From: Diphasiastrum complanatum
Lineage: Eukaryota > Streptophyta > Lycopodiopsida > Lycopodiales > Lycopodiaceae
Direction: 5' to 3'
Length of the DNA: 64,000 nt
Assembly: GCA_029204225.1 (NCBI GenBank)
Contig: CM055102.1
Coordinates: 31,304,607 to 31,368,606 of the forward strand
The notes under the pieces are model-generated. The model ran no database searches, had not been told where the DNA came from, and saw only the letters and a list, made by a program, of their open reading frames with translations. The position numbers were made by a program, and so were the translations under genes. Shown here one piece after another: positions 33,680 through 44,659 of the stretch (the first letter of the stretch is position 1; each line of letters opens with the position of its first letter).

Positions 33680-34154
33680 AAAGATTGCGTGTGTACGAAT
33701 TTTTCATGATATCAAATTTCTAGGGAAATGCAAAGATGATAATGAATGTTGCTTTGTGTTTAAAATGTGCACGACATGACTAGCATCAGGTGCTAATATT
33801 GTCAACAAGATGGCACGCATAGGAGGCAATGACTTGAGAAGGTCATGGGTGTGCTTCGACCATGTCAGATGTGTACAGGGGTGGACAACACATGTATATG
33901 TGCCAAGGTAATACATGTATATATATCTATGCTATTCACTTAAGATAATCTATTCACATTTATTTATTTTTAATAGTGTTCAAGAACTCATGACAATCGC
34001 AACTTGCAAGATGAAGAAGACGACACAGAGGCACATGCTAAACATTACAGTGACTCAGAAGGGCTTCAAGGAGCCAGCCTTCCATGGTTTTATGGCAGAT
34101 GAAGCACAAGCAAATTGGAGAGCCATTCGTGTAGTGTACAATGGAGGACCATAA
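33680..34154 (+). pseudogene. Possible DNA-transposon or repeat-family gene fragment
   Basis: The piece at about 33780-33910 reads ASGANIVNKMARIGGNDLRR and continues FDHVRCVQGWTTHVYVP before a stop. After an AT-rich break, 33980-34154 reads QKGFKEPAFHGFMADEAQAN followed by WRAIRVVYNGGP and a stop. The FMAD-AQANW-A-R-VY pattern resembles, from memory, a multi-copy plant protein family associated with Mutator-like transposons. No transposase catalytic residues or terminal inverted repeats are seen, so the assignment is tentative. The break between pieces could be an intron. Confidence 0.35.
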
Positions 34155-35109
34155 TGGGTTGCACGGTTGTCTCTTCTATTGGGAGCAAAGTGTTCGAATA
34201 CACACCAGTCAATATATATGTTGGTAGATCTAGAGACACTTTTCCACGCTCAGATACCACCACCGTTGCAACGGAAAGAGTTCCGATGCAAGCGCTTAGA
34301 TAGAGTTGATCCATGTAGTTGTAGCTACTGCTTCATACTACGACCAATCATCTTCCGAACTACAGACTGACACTGCAGATCTGATATTAATTTATAAACA
34401 GTAGATAATATTTAATCAGCAATCAATAACTGAGAAACAATGGATATCTACTGCAAGCAAGCATGACAAATCATTAACAGATTGCACACAATGGGCAAAA
34501 TGTTGCAACTCATCTATTGTCAAAATTAAGTTTGCAACATAACCTTCGAGCGATGTCTGTTTTCCAGATCAGCCCACTAGTGCAAGAGAGATATTCTCTC
34601 TCACGAGAAGCTAGCTACTGCTAACTATTTATATTTTGTGTATACCCGCATGTCACTACTGTACATAGTATCATCTATATATGTATATTTCTCTCACATG
34701 TTCTTCTTATATTTAAGGAACAGAGAGATTGATTAATCTAATTTGCATGAGAGATGATTAATCTAGACTGCTATAATAAAAAGAATGCATTATGCTAATT
34801 CTAATTGATTTTGGTTGCACGTCACTTTCCTCCGCGGTTTCTACGTATTCAGCTTTTGCTTCCCTTTCACACCTTGGTGCGAAGAGGGCTGGTGTCGCAA
34901 ATTTGAAAAATGCGAAGGTCAACGGAAATGTGTTCTAAGTCATGTTGGGCAATGTGTCACATATTTTCAAAAATGCGACAAACCCAAATGTCCGTTGAAT
35001 TGTCGATTTTTTGAGAAATGCAAAAAATGCGACACTGTGCAAAACGTAGTTAAAAAATGCAGCAGTCTGAAAAATGCAAGGAAATCAAAAATACAAAAGC
35101 TTTGACACT
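34155..35109. other. AT-rich DNA with short AAATGCGAC-type repeats
   Basis: 34380-34800 is AT-rich without features. 34900-35100 repeats AAAAATGCGAC-like words, which create a Cys/Lys-rich 96-codon frame (34815-35105) that I treat as repeat-driven. Confidence 0.4.
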
Positions 35110-35392
35110 TAGAAACTTTAGGTTTCTTCAGCTGCCTCTCAAAGCGGAAATTTTTCTGATTCCCAAGAAAACATTGCCTTGTCTAAAGGCTTTGTGAAGA
35201 TATTAGCTACCATATGATTCGTTGAAATGAACACGGTCTTCAGTTCGTTTCTTTCAACCAGATCCTTGATGGCAATGTGTTTCATGTGTTTCTTTCTGGA
35301 ATGAAACACAAGGTCTTTCGTCAGATGTATAGCAGAGGTGTTGTCCATGTACAACATCAGTGGTTCGTCAGTCTTTAGAAATTCTGTATCAT
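35110..35392 (-). pseudogene. copia RNase H terminal fragment
   Basis: The minus-strand frame gives LYMDNTSAIHLTKDLVFHSR, then IAIKDLVERNELKTVFI and ANIFTKPLDKAMF, the conserved end of copia RNase H. It lies beyond the LTR of copia-4, so it is probably from a different copy. No upstream part is found. Confidence 0.75.
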
Positions 35393-35393
35393 A

Positions 35394-35758
35394 TGAATAT
35401 CTTCTAATGATCAGCTATTTATACTAATGAGGAGTGCTGCTTAGGCTTATCCAATTACAGCAACTAATTAGGTCGTAGGTCGCAATTGAAGCGTAGCCAC
35501 AATGCGACGTCATCTATCCAGTTAGGACTTTGTGGAAATTTACTTGCTAACCAATTGGGTAAGTCGTCAGCTTCATAACAAACGGAAACAAAAATTTGCC
35601 AGTCTTCAACACCTTCGATAGTTTGTCGTTGTCGAAGTCATCTGTTGATCGATTTTTGTGTATTTCTGCAGATTGTGTAGAAACACGAATAAGACTATAG
35701 AGTTGGATAAATGAATGGACGGAGGTTAATTATAGGATTATAAGAGAATAATCCAACA
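35394..35758 (-). repeat. copia-4 3' LTR (partial)
   Basis: On the minus strand TGTTGGATTATTCTC starts right after the purine tract AAGGGAGAG (35759-35767). A TATAAATA box lies at about 35414-35421. The far end near 35394 is set by where RNase H coding of another copy begins; no CA terminus is certain. No 5' partner LTR is found. Confidence 0.6.
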
Positions 35759-35767
35759 CTCTCCCTT
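35759..35767 (-). other. copia-4 polypurine tract
   Basis: AAGGGAGAG on the minus strand directly before TGTTGGATTA, the same tract as in copia-2. Confidence 0.65.
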
Positions 35768-36790
35768 ACTCTGAATCCATAAATGCCGTGACCTTCAAAC
35801 TTAGTTCTACACAAAACCTCTTGTGTACATCCAAGCTTAATGCCTTAGTAAAAGCAATTCATCAAATTATATCTGATCAACATATTGTATTGTATTTTTG
35901 TTGAATAATATAGATCAACTTCTATTTCTTGTTTCTTTGGATTTGAATACCTAGACAATATTGATTTTCGCTCAGATATGTCATGTCGAATTCTGAAGAC
36001 ATCTTTTGTTTATCATGTTTTATTAGTTTGACACTGTTGTTGAAGAGAAGAGTGTCGTCCATGTACAAAGTGATAATAATAAAAGAATGCTGCACTGATT
36101 TGAAGTAGACACTTGAGTACGAGGCACTTGGTTCATAGCCGTGATCGATAAGAAAAGTTTGGTCCTCTGGAACCATGCTCTAGAAGATTGCTTCAAGCCA
36201 TAAAGTGTTTTATGGAGTTTACATACATGATTATTTTTGCCTTCGATAATGTAACCTTTGGGCTATATCATGTAGATATCTTCTTCGATAATTCCATTCA
36301 GATAAGTTGTCTGTACATCCATCTGATGTATCTCTAGATCGGGGCTGTAACAACATATGACAATAGAAGTTTGATTGAGGAATGCTTAACTACTGGATTG
36401 AAGGTCTCCATAAAGTCAACATTTTGTATCTACAAAAATTCTCTTGCGACAAGCCGAGCTTTTCTTCGATCAATCCTTCCATCTGCCTTGTATTTGATTT
36501 TGAATATCCATCTACAATCAGCTACATTTATGTTGGCAGACAATTCGACAATAGTCCGAGTCTAGTTCTTGATGAGAGATGAATACTCTCTATCCATGGC
36601 TTCCCTCCATAGATCGCAATCAGGCTAACTAAGTGCTTCGTTGACAATAGCCGGTTCTCAAATGAGATAAGTAGCAAATTCTCCGATATACCTTGTAGGT
36701 GGTCTACGCTCTCTTGGTGATCTTCTGGGAGATTCAAACAAATCTTTTTATACTCTTACCTGACCCCCATCGATGTCAAAGTGTTGGACT
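35768..36790 (-). pseudogene. copia-4 reverse transcriptase relic
   Basis: The minus strand shows RT blocks: RRKARLVAR near 36460, VDFMETFNPVVKHSSIKLLL near 36400, EIHQMDVQTTYLNG near 36310, [17 protein letters not shown] near 36200, and [16 protein letters not shown] with YMDD at 36054-36065, ending QYCLGIQIQRNKK then a stop. Several stops and frameshifts break it. The RT C-terminus and most of RNase H are deleted before the LTR. Nothing upstream (gag, integrase) remains. Confidence 0.8.
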
Positions 36791-38356
36791 ATAGCTCAAA
36801 GTAGTTTTTTTTTGGTCTTCAATTGAATCTATTGTGCAACTACTTCCAAGGTTGTTGACTCCCATTAACATCGAAGGGAGTTTGTAGGGGCATAACAGAT
36901 TTATTCTATGCTTCATTTGACTGTTTTAGTAGCTTGAAAAAAATGAATTTTTTCCTTCAAGTGACAACCCACCCGAATTAGTGCTAGTGTGTTGATTGTA
37001 TCTTGATGCGAAAAATTGTTCATACCCATATAGCACATGAACCACAAATAGTTCACCTTGAACTTGAATACATTCTAACTAGTTTGTATCATTTGGGTGA
37101 TAACATCATAGGTCCTCTGTTGTGTTGCAACAAATAGCTCAAGAACAAGTATTCTTTTGATTCATTTGTACACCCTCTATATGGCTCTCAATCAATGAAG
37201 CAATAAACTTTTGGTAGAGTTTTAGCTGTGTTACAAAGTGGTACACAATTGTGACAATTTGCTCAAACAATTTGCTCAAAGCTTTCGCGTATGTGTTTTG
37301 GTAGCTTGAGCACATAAATGTTCTTAAAAAAACATTGTAGATTACAATAGCCTTATAATTTTCGAATAATCTATTGTTTAATACTTAATTTTGAGCGTAC
37401 AAGTGTGCAACAAAGCTTGTCATGGTCTTCTAACTCATCTTGTTGCTATTGTTGTGGATGTCTATTACATGGGGAGGAATAAGATGGGAAAAGTACTTGG
37501 CACAATGAATCCCTCACTGGGTTGTTTGACCTTGGTGAAATTTCTTGAGTGGAGTTGCTAATGGCAATGAAGTGAGTGTGTGTAGAAATATTTCAATTTT
37601 CAACTATGTTTTTTGCTTGTGGATAACATTTGGCAATTTTTATTTTGGTGGACAAGAGTAACTTATGTGTATTATGTAGTTCTCATCACATGACTTATAC
37701 ATGATGCACCATGCACATCATAGACCACCCTTAGGAGTATGTGATGTTGGTAGTTTAGATCTCACCATGTTCATGATAGGCATAGACACATCTTCTAATG
37801 TGAACACATTTTTTTATCTCTTGAGAGCTCATTGTGCTTGCGAGAAGCTTTGAAAAAGATACTCAATCATGTTAATGCAAGAAGCTACAGTGCATTAGAT
37901 AAGGTTCTTGGTTGTGGGTTTGCACCCAAATTCGAGTGCTTGCATGTGCTTGAGGACATCTTGAATGTTCATTCGAGGATGACCTTTGGGGATGTGTATT
38001 GGGCATTGTGCTTTTAATTTATGGATTTAACAAGTTGTAAAAGTTGTTGATAATATGATAGCACTTTAATCGGAGCAGAGTCACTATTGCCATACAAGTA
38101 GTTAAAAAAAAACTCCATTCATGAATAATGATACTATTGATTGTTTATGTACAAATATACATTGTACATTGAGTATACACTGAGCCTAAATATTGAGGAC
38201 AAGGCTACCAATATGCAATGACGTAGTAGGTAAGTTTGAGCTTGTGCCGATGTGGGCTACAATAAACACTTTACCCAACTCTACCTACCTTGCTTAACAA
38301 AAATAGGTCATTTTTATCTGCCGAGGAATAGTCTTTCTAGTGACCTTTATGAGTGG

Positions 38357-38418
38357 TAAGGCCAAGACATAACTTTGAAGACCAAGCTTGTAAGGCCAAG
38401 ACATAACTTTGAAGACCA
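38357..38418. repeat. 34-bp direct tandem duplication
   Basis: TAAGGCCAAGACATAACTTT followed by GAAGACCA begins at 38357 and again at 38391. The copies are identical over 28 bp. Confidence 0.9.
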
Positions 38419-38636
38419 CTTGTATAGGTCACTATAAATTCTCTTTTTGTTGTTGTAAAAGTTTAAATTCAATTTTTTTTATTCTCTTCTTATCCAAACT
38501 AACATAAGATGTGGCACAAAAAACTTCTTGAGTATCATCGTATCATGAAATGGATTTAATGACTCAGTTAAAATTTATACTTACACTAGAAAGTCTTTAT
38601 GAGGATGTAAATTTTGTACTATGTAGCAAGCGTGAA

Positions 38637-38663
38637 CGACCTGCTACCTGGTGTAGCAGGTCG
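38637..38663. repeat. Perfect hairpin, 11-bp stem
   Basis: CGACCTGCTAC, loop CTGGT, GTAGCAGGTCG. A further CGACCTGCTAC and a GTAGCAAGGC lie at 38710-38735, so the motif recurs imperfectly. Confidence 0.85.
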
Positions 38664-40214
38664 CCAGTATCTATTGAGCTGCTCTGCAGTTAGGTAGGTA
38701 TTGCGACCTGCTACTCCTGTAGCAAGGCCTGCTCATGCCTGTTACGGGACATAATTGACGTCTCTCTCTGTGTAATTGCATGTAGGTAATAGAATCAGAG
38801 GCATAGGTAGCAAATATGAGCATGCAGGACAATATGCTTGAATAACGATGTCTGAGCTTATCAGAAATTGCTATGTGGTCAATACAACTCCAAACGACAA
38901 CTACAGACTATTGAGTTTTTATAGTCTATGAAGGTAGATTTGGTAGAATCGTTTCCCCTATGAATAATGGATTTTTATTAGCTTTGGTGCAATAGCGATA
39001 AGCTATTGACGATATGCTATGTGAGTTTGCGCTTTAAAATGAGCTTTTAATTTAATTCTATAATGTTTTTAGATTTTTCTAACATGTAGTCTTTGTTTTC
39101 ATTTTTATTTTTCACTGATTTGAAGCATTGCCTTGCAAAGGCTTATAGTAGATACTATGGGTTCAAGTTGGTGGTCAATGGAGTTTGCAAAAAGTCAACA
39201 CTAAAGTTAATGTCTTAAATTATAAGTATGTGTGTACAAAAAGCTTTGTCACATTGCTAAGGACTTTATGCAAGAACTTGGTTAGTTAGAGACATCTATC
39301 TCTATATGCAACTCATGTCCTTTTTTTTTTTTTCTTGCATGCATTTCCATGCTTTAGAAGTACCTAGTCATAAATAACAAAAGGTTTGGATCCCTCTTTT
39401 TTTGTTGCATGCATCCCTAGGCTCTCAACATGGGTGCATGATGCACCAATATCATCACCAACAACAATAACCAAATAAAGATTATCTACTTACATTCACA
39501 TGATGATTTCATAAATGTTTTTCTATTATTGTCATATTTGTACTAGTGCACACACTTTGAATAAAGCTCAATCCTTGAGGCAAGAAAACTAAATGCTAAA
39601 CGTCATGCCAAGGTTCCAAGACAATTAGGATTCAAAAAAAAGACTAATTACCTTGTATTGAGTATTAGACAATCACATTTTTTAATTCAAATTTCTTATA
39701 ATAATACCTTTGTATTACAAGGACAATGTTCTTTTAAAAAATTAAAAAATAATGTTTACTTTTTAATTTTCACTTACATTTGTCAAGTTGTCAAGAGAAA
39801 AAACATGAACTTGAAACTTGATTATAGACCATTGCAACGTCTCATAAATACGATCAATCTCAGCCATCCATCTATAGTTGCCACATTAAGTATCCGTCAT
39901 CTAACGACTAACTACATACTAGGTATCCGTCATACAGAGGTGGGTTACATGCTGTAGCACCCGGACCTACTAAACTGGCGAGGGTGATTACAACAAGTAG
40001 CTCACCGTTGAATGCTATATGTAACATTTGTAGATCTATGATGGAGATTCAAAACATTTTAAAAGCGTTGCTATGGCTTAGAATCAGGATGTTCTTAACC
40101 AAACTGGTGATGCCATGTGTCCGCTATCACTCCTTCACGAATGCTATTGCCTCCTCGCGAAGGATTCTTCTTAAATACATCTATAGAACCATGTCCTTTT
40201 CAAATATATCCTTT

Positions 40215-40420
40215 CACTCTCTCGCTTTACCCAACGGGTTTGGCTCAACTGGTTAGCTTGGCATCCAAGTTCGAGCCTCCCCTTGGAAACCAAGAAGCAC
40301 TCTCTCGCTTTACCCAACGGGGTTGGCTCAACCGGTTAGCTTCGCATCCAAAGTTTCTTTGGTCCCAGGTTCGAGCCTCCCCTTGGAAACCAAGAAGCAC
40401 TCTCTCGCTTCATTTGTACA
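40215..40420 (+). repeat. Tandem tRNA-derived (SINE-like) repeat
   Basis: Units begin CACTCTCTCGCTTTACCCAA at 40215 and 40298, with a third partial start at 40398. Unit 2 has a box-A-like TGGCTCAACCGG (40324-40335) and a box-B GGTTCGAGCC (40368-40377), spaced as in an internal RNA polymerase III promoter. Unit 1 lacks part of the interval between the boxes. It does not fold as a full tRNA as far as I can judge, so a SINE head or tRNA pseudogene is likely. It lies about 2 kb upstream of the MSL-like exons. Confidence 0.55.
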
Positions 40421-40599
40421 CAATCTTGAAGCTGGATCAGGACTCCCTAGCATCCAAGTGGGCGCGATTAAAGTAGTCAGTGCCGTTAAGCTACAGAGAA
40501 GCGAAGCTTCCTTTCCTCCTCCTCCTTGCTTACCTTTCCTATCCTTCTGCCTTTCCCTTGTGATCAACGTGCGCTTGGATATGCTGTATTCTTATTATT

Positions 40600-40650
40600 C
40601 TGATGCGGATGCCGATGCCGATGCCGATGAACGATGCTCGATGCTGCTGC
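40600..40650. repeat. GATGCC hexanucleotide repeat
   Basis: GATGCGGATGCCGATGCC and following units merge into GATGCTGCTGCTG. Short and imperfect. Confidence 0.8.
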
Positions 40651-41089
40651 TGTTTTCCAATCTATGTTGCTAGGGCAGCATTTCTCACCTCTTTCTTCCG
40701 CTGCATCTGACCGACCAACCAACCAACGAGCGGTATAAGCTCCCCCCTCAACCGCTTCATGCATTCATTGCCAATCGCCATTTCGTAGCTGAATAGCACC
40801 CCCACCTGCCGATCACGATTCATTTTCCGGTAAATTTTGAACAAGGAAAGAATTGCTCTGAGTTTTAGGGTGATTTTTTGTATGTTAAAGAAGTCTGAAC
40901 CTTTTGGGTGAGTTATAGAAGTAAATGCCACAATAGTGCAATGAAAGCGCATCAAACCCTATTTGGCTTCCATTTTCCTTTTGTTTCTTCTAGTTTCTGT
41001 TTCCAAAGGCGGCCGTGTAATCAGATATTAACAGACGGTCATGATAATCTTCTTGCTTACTTTCAGTATCACATATTTCTGCTTGCAGG

Positions 41090-41159
41090 CATTGAGAGGT
41101 GGTTTATAACGAGACAGAGTTCAATTGGAGACCATCAACGAGAGGCCTCACTGCTCAGG
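41090..41159 (+). other. Possible non-coding 5' exon upstream of the MSL-like gene
   Basis: A 70-nt stretch sits between a good acceptor (TTTCTGCTTGCAG) and a donor (CTCAG, then GTTTGTG). Its phase does not fit the coding exon at 42275, so at best it is untranslated. The 40.5-40.8 kb region is CT-rich and 5'-UTR-like. All tentative. Confidence 0.2.
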
Positions 41160-42146
41160 TTTGTGTGTGCTACGCGTGGTTTCGATGTGCTAACTTTTGT
41201 GACTACTTCTGTTAGTTGACGATTTGTAATACACAGGAATCAGGGTTTTCTTGAATTATAGGGGCTCCTTTATTTTCTAGTGATAGATCAGGAACGCATG
41301 TAGCCTACCCGTGGGCCTAATCCTTTACATAAAAACCATGAGAAGGAAGGCGAGTTTCAATGAAAGAAATAACCCATGTTTAGGTTAAATTGAAATTGAT
41401 CGTTTGAAGTGCAGTCGTTATTGAACCAGGGCATCCAGTTTTTGTTGGCTATCATGTGGGTTGGCAACTGGTTCATGGCAAAGGCATTATGAGATTATAA
41501 ACATCTGTTCTGAAAACTGGAAGCCAAATCATGTGCTCCTGTTCTGCAAAGGGGGCCATATGATGTGTCAGACTTGTAGCATAGCTGGCTATTATCAAGA
41601 GGTCAATACTATATGCATCACGAACAAGTGGTACTCAAACGGACTTATTCAAGGATCATACATGAGCCCTTGGCACATAGTGTTGAGTTAATGCAAGAAT
41701 GCTCTTAAGGTTTTACGAACAAGAAAGGCAACGAGGGGAAGCATTCACATGAGGTGCGGGTTGCCAAAAGGGAGCTGACCTTAGCTACTGCTGTCTTTGT
41801 TCACTTTTATGAGAACCTGAAGCTGTTGTTAATCGTTCAAGAGTATTTGATTTTCAATTGAAACAAGGTGTTCTCCTCTCCCTTTGGTACACTGAAGACA
41901 GTCTGTATCGATAATAATCATCAAGGAAGGAGAGATTGAAAAGAGTTTCATCCAGGTTTTAAGTTGGCGGTTTCCTTTGTTCGATGAGCACGATGATTTG
42001 AAAATGGCAGCTTTGCCAAGTTCATTACAGCTCTTTTGCATAAGGAGTGTGGAGAAGCATCGTACTAGCATACACACCTTCCGAGTAAGCCCTTTGTCTC
42101 CTTTTGACGTCTTTTCTCCATAGGGAAAACAGTCACGATCCACTGT

Positions 42147-42262
42147 TCTAGCTGTAAGGTTATTGTACATAATTTGTGCTTTGTGGAACATGTCCTGCTT
42201 TAATTTTCTAGCTGCAAGGTTTTCTAAATCGATGTGTGCTCTTTGGGACATGTCTTGTTTCT
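42147..42262. repeat. Imperfect tandem duplication of about 61 bp
   Basis: CTAGCTGTAAGGTT at about 42149 and CTAGCTGCAAGGTT at about 42209 each lead to TGTGCTTTGTGGAACATGTC or a variant. It lies just upstream of the first candidate MSL exon. Confidence 0.7.
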
Positions 42263-42274
42263 CATATGCTGCAG

Positions 42275-42346
42275 ATATCACAAGAAAAGTCATCAGTGAA
42301 GCTATCTCCATGTGCTCTCAGCTTGAGCAGTACTACACAACTTTGG
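42275..42346 (+). CDS. MSL-like gene, candidate N-terminal exon
   Basis: A 72-nt phase-0 exon between acceptor ATATGCTGCAG and donor TGG then GTAGTG. It translates to a Ser/Leu-rich piece (QEKSSVKLSPCALSLSS) that would suit a plastid transit peptide. It joins the next exon in frame without stops. It contains no ATG; the start exon is not identified. This exon is less certain than the next two. Confidence 0.35.
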
Positions 42347-42538
42347 GTAGTGTAACTTTCCTTATTGAAGTTTCTGTGATTGTCTTGTTTGAATAATGTT
42401 TCTGGGGTCCTTCACAGCAATGAATAGAGTCTTTGCGGAAATCTTTGTCATTTCCCACTCTTTTCAAGGTTTGTCTTTGCTGCCCACTTTTTGAAAGCTG
42501 AACGGAATAGAGTTTTCTTTGTTGATTTGTTTTTGTAG

Positions 42539-42714
42539 GTACCGAGGGGGTTGTTCCGTGACTCATGGTCCATAAGATTATGGACCAAGATTCGTTCAGC
42601 TCATCATCCTTTGCTGAAAGCTGAAGACACAGGTCCACGTGCAACATGGGTTGTACCTCCTACCAAGGACATGGCTGTCACCATATTGAAACTTCAGAGT
42701 CTTCTTTTTACAAG
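42539..42714 (+). CDS. MSL-like gene, exon
   Basis: A 176-nt exon lies between acceptor TTTGTTTTTGTAG and donor ACAAG then GTACAC. The frame is open throughout and reads VPRGLFRDSWSIRLWTK, then HHPLLKAEDTGPRATWVVPP and LKLQSLLFTR. It ends two bases into a codon, and the next exon supplies the third base. Composition and lack of stops look like real coding DNA, unlike the surroundings. On its own I would not name it; the following exon points to the MSL family. Confidence 0.55.
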
Positions 42715-42988
42715 GTACACGAATTTCTATATTAGTCAATCAGTTGTGACGTTGTGGAAGAGCTCTGTGGAAAATCTCAGCATGTTATTTGGGAGCTAGA
42801 TTTTTTTTTTCCTGTGTTGTAGAGAGGCTCATTGCAGACTTTATTTGATTGGTTTGAGGTTGTGAATGCACAATCTGTGGAAGATTCCAGCTTTTTTTGG
42901 AGGACTACAACTTTTTAAAAGTTGTGGAATGGCTCATTACAGATCTATGTTTATAGGACATTGATTAGCTTCACGAAATGATCCACAG

Positions 42989-43112
42989 GGCAGTTGCAGT
43001 AACTCAGGCTTGCCCTCCTCTTATGAACTGTGCCCCTCCCATGGCTCTCATGGCTTTTGCTGTATGGGGTCTGGGGCCTTGCTTGCGGCTAATTCGCAGA
43101 ACTTTATTTCTG
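42989..43112 (+). CDS. MSL2/MSL3-type plastid mechanosensitive channel, exon with first membrane helix
   Basis: After acceptor GATCCACAG a 124-nt exon completes the split Arg codon and reads AVAVTQACPPLMNC, then PPMALMAFAVWGLGPCLRL and IRRTLFL, up to donor CTG then GTATTT. The AFAVWGLGP-type hydrophobic helix followed by a basic stretch matches my recollection of the first transmembrane segment of plant plastid MscS-like channels. Those sit in the plastid envelope, release osmotic stress and affect plastid size and division (family knowledge). The later helices and the MscS pore and beta domain are not found in the next 20 kb, which are mostly retroelements. So this is either a truncated gene or one with a very large intron. 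Confidence 0.5.
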
Positions 43113-44659
43113 GTATTTGCTACAATAAACCTTCATTCATTTTAATGTATTTCAGGTTTTGCTATAAGAAATTTGCAGCTGTTAGTTGCTACGTATGTAA
43201 ACTGGCTATGTACAGTATGGGCTTATTCTCTTTTGTTTTGATGGAGAGTCAATATTCTTGCAACATACAAGAAAGAAGTTTGTTTTGCTTCCCTTGCCCT
43301 CAATGTTGTATTCATTTTTTGTGAAGTGAATGGATTGACATCAGCAAAACGAAAAGCAAATTTCCTGTCTTATATTTATGAGCTCTTGTGCGAAAGCTGC
43401 CTTAATTTTGTAGGACTTAAAGAAAACGTATGGAAAGTAACTCTTTTAAGTTCTTTTTAGAAATATTCATTTTTAGGGATCTATTGTACACAATCACAGA
43501 GAAATCATCACATGTAATGGATATGTGCCATCTTTCAAAATATCCATGAGAGGTTTAGAAGTGAACCTTGTATCTCAATTGAGAAGAATGAACTGGGGTA
43601 TGTTTCGAATAGGTATATAATGAGCTTGTTTGAAATTTTTTCAACCCCTAGCACATAAGTTACAACTGTGGTAAAGATTCATTTTCATGCTAGGCCAATC
43701 AAATTGTGACCTAAGGCATGGAATCTGAAATGGTTGCCAAGAGGCGATAGAGGAGCAACAGATTATAACTTGGGTCTGGTAGTAATGGTGCTGAGATGTA
43801 GAGAGCTACATAGTGACACAATAGATGATAATCGAGTAAACTTGATGAGAGGGCCATTTGTAACTTCATCATAAGGCATTGCATGAAACTGAGTCCTAGA
43901 GAAGTGCGAATTGCTGTTTTGTAAGTGCGAATTGCTGTTTTGTACTCATCCTCAGGTTGAAAGCACATATGATGAGAACCTAAATGTAGATGAATGTCAG
44001 AAAAAAATGGTGGTTTATCCCAGTGTGCCCAATAAATTCTCTTGATGAGCGATTAAATGCTGACCCACCAAAAGGGCTCTGACTAGGTAGAATCAATCCT
44101 TGTTGCAAGAGTTCAACAGTTGACACTGGAAACCTGGGTGGCTTAGAAATAGTTCCTGATCAATGTGGTGATCAACTATTTGTATTGGTGGTAAAGCCTG
44201 CAGTTCCTGCAAATTATGTTGATATATCCATGATATGTCCCTGACTGTCTATGGATCTGATGATGGTAATGCCAAAAGGCACACAAGACAATAAGTATGT
44301 CTCTTTGTGATGAATTCTAGATGGAGCTTATAGATGTGATAAAAAAACAAATAATCACTAGATCAAAAGACTAAATTATCAAAACTAGACAGACCTCTAC
44401 TCTATTCTATTCTCATGAATGATATTACAATGGAGTACAATATAACTAGAGTTGTACAACAACAAATCAGAGATCATATCACAAAGGTCCCGTGCTAAAG
44501 AAAGCAAGGATAGAGGATGAAGCAGGTGCTAAATAGGAAACAATGGGTCTCCGCATATGAGACCTGGATCAGCGAGGTCTCTTGGTAACCATGAAACTTG
44601 GTCTCAAAGCTATGCATTGTCGTCTGTCCGATGAAGGTCTCTAAAGGGGATATCTGACT
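43113..44659. other. Intron-like or intergenic DNA after the MSL exon
   Basis: No further MSL exon (the conserved block after the first helix) is visible. A 20-bp motif GTGCGAATTGCTGTTTTGTA is tandemly duplicated at about 43904-43944. The rest is unremarkable AT-rich DNA. Confidence 0.45.

Larger units (their letters stand above)
36791..40214. other. Unannotated AT-rich DNA
   Basis: About 3.4 kb without a gene I can support. It includes a 34-bp tandem pair at 38357-38418, a strong hairpin at 38637-38663, a poly-T run near 39320 and short frames (37832-38017, 39658-39957) without family signatures. Confidence 0.4.

Noticed and set aside
34815-35105. Cys-rich 96-codon ORF resembling a small secreted Cys-rich peptide
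   Set aside because: Cysteines come from repeated AAATGCGAC words; spacing is irregular and no mature-peptide pattern is evident.
37832-38017. 61-codon ORF
   Set aside because: No family signature, no start or promoter context, length expected by chance.
40307-40395. Functional tRNA gene
   Set aside because: Box A and B are present, but I cannot form a convincing acceptor stem or anticodon arm, and the unit is tandemly repeated.
41400-41691. Additional MSL exon or RING-like protein (Cys-rich ORF)
   Set aside because: No splice phase compatible with the supported exons, and the cysteine pattern fits no finger family.
41829-42311. 160-codon minus-strand ORF
   Set aside because: Overlaps the plus-strand candidate MSL exon region and an imperfect tandem duplication; no domain recognised.
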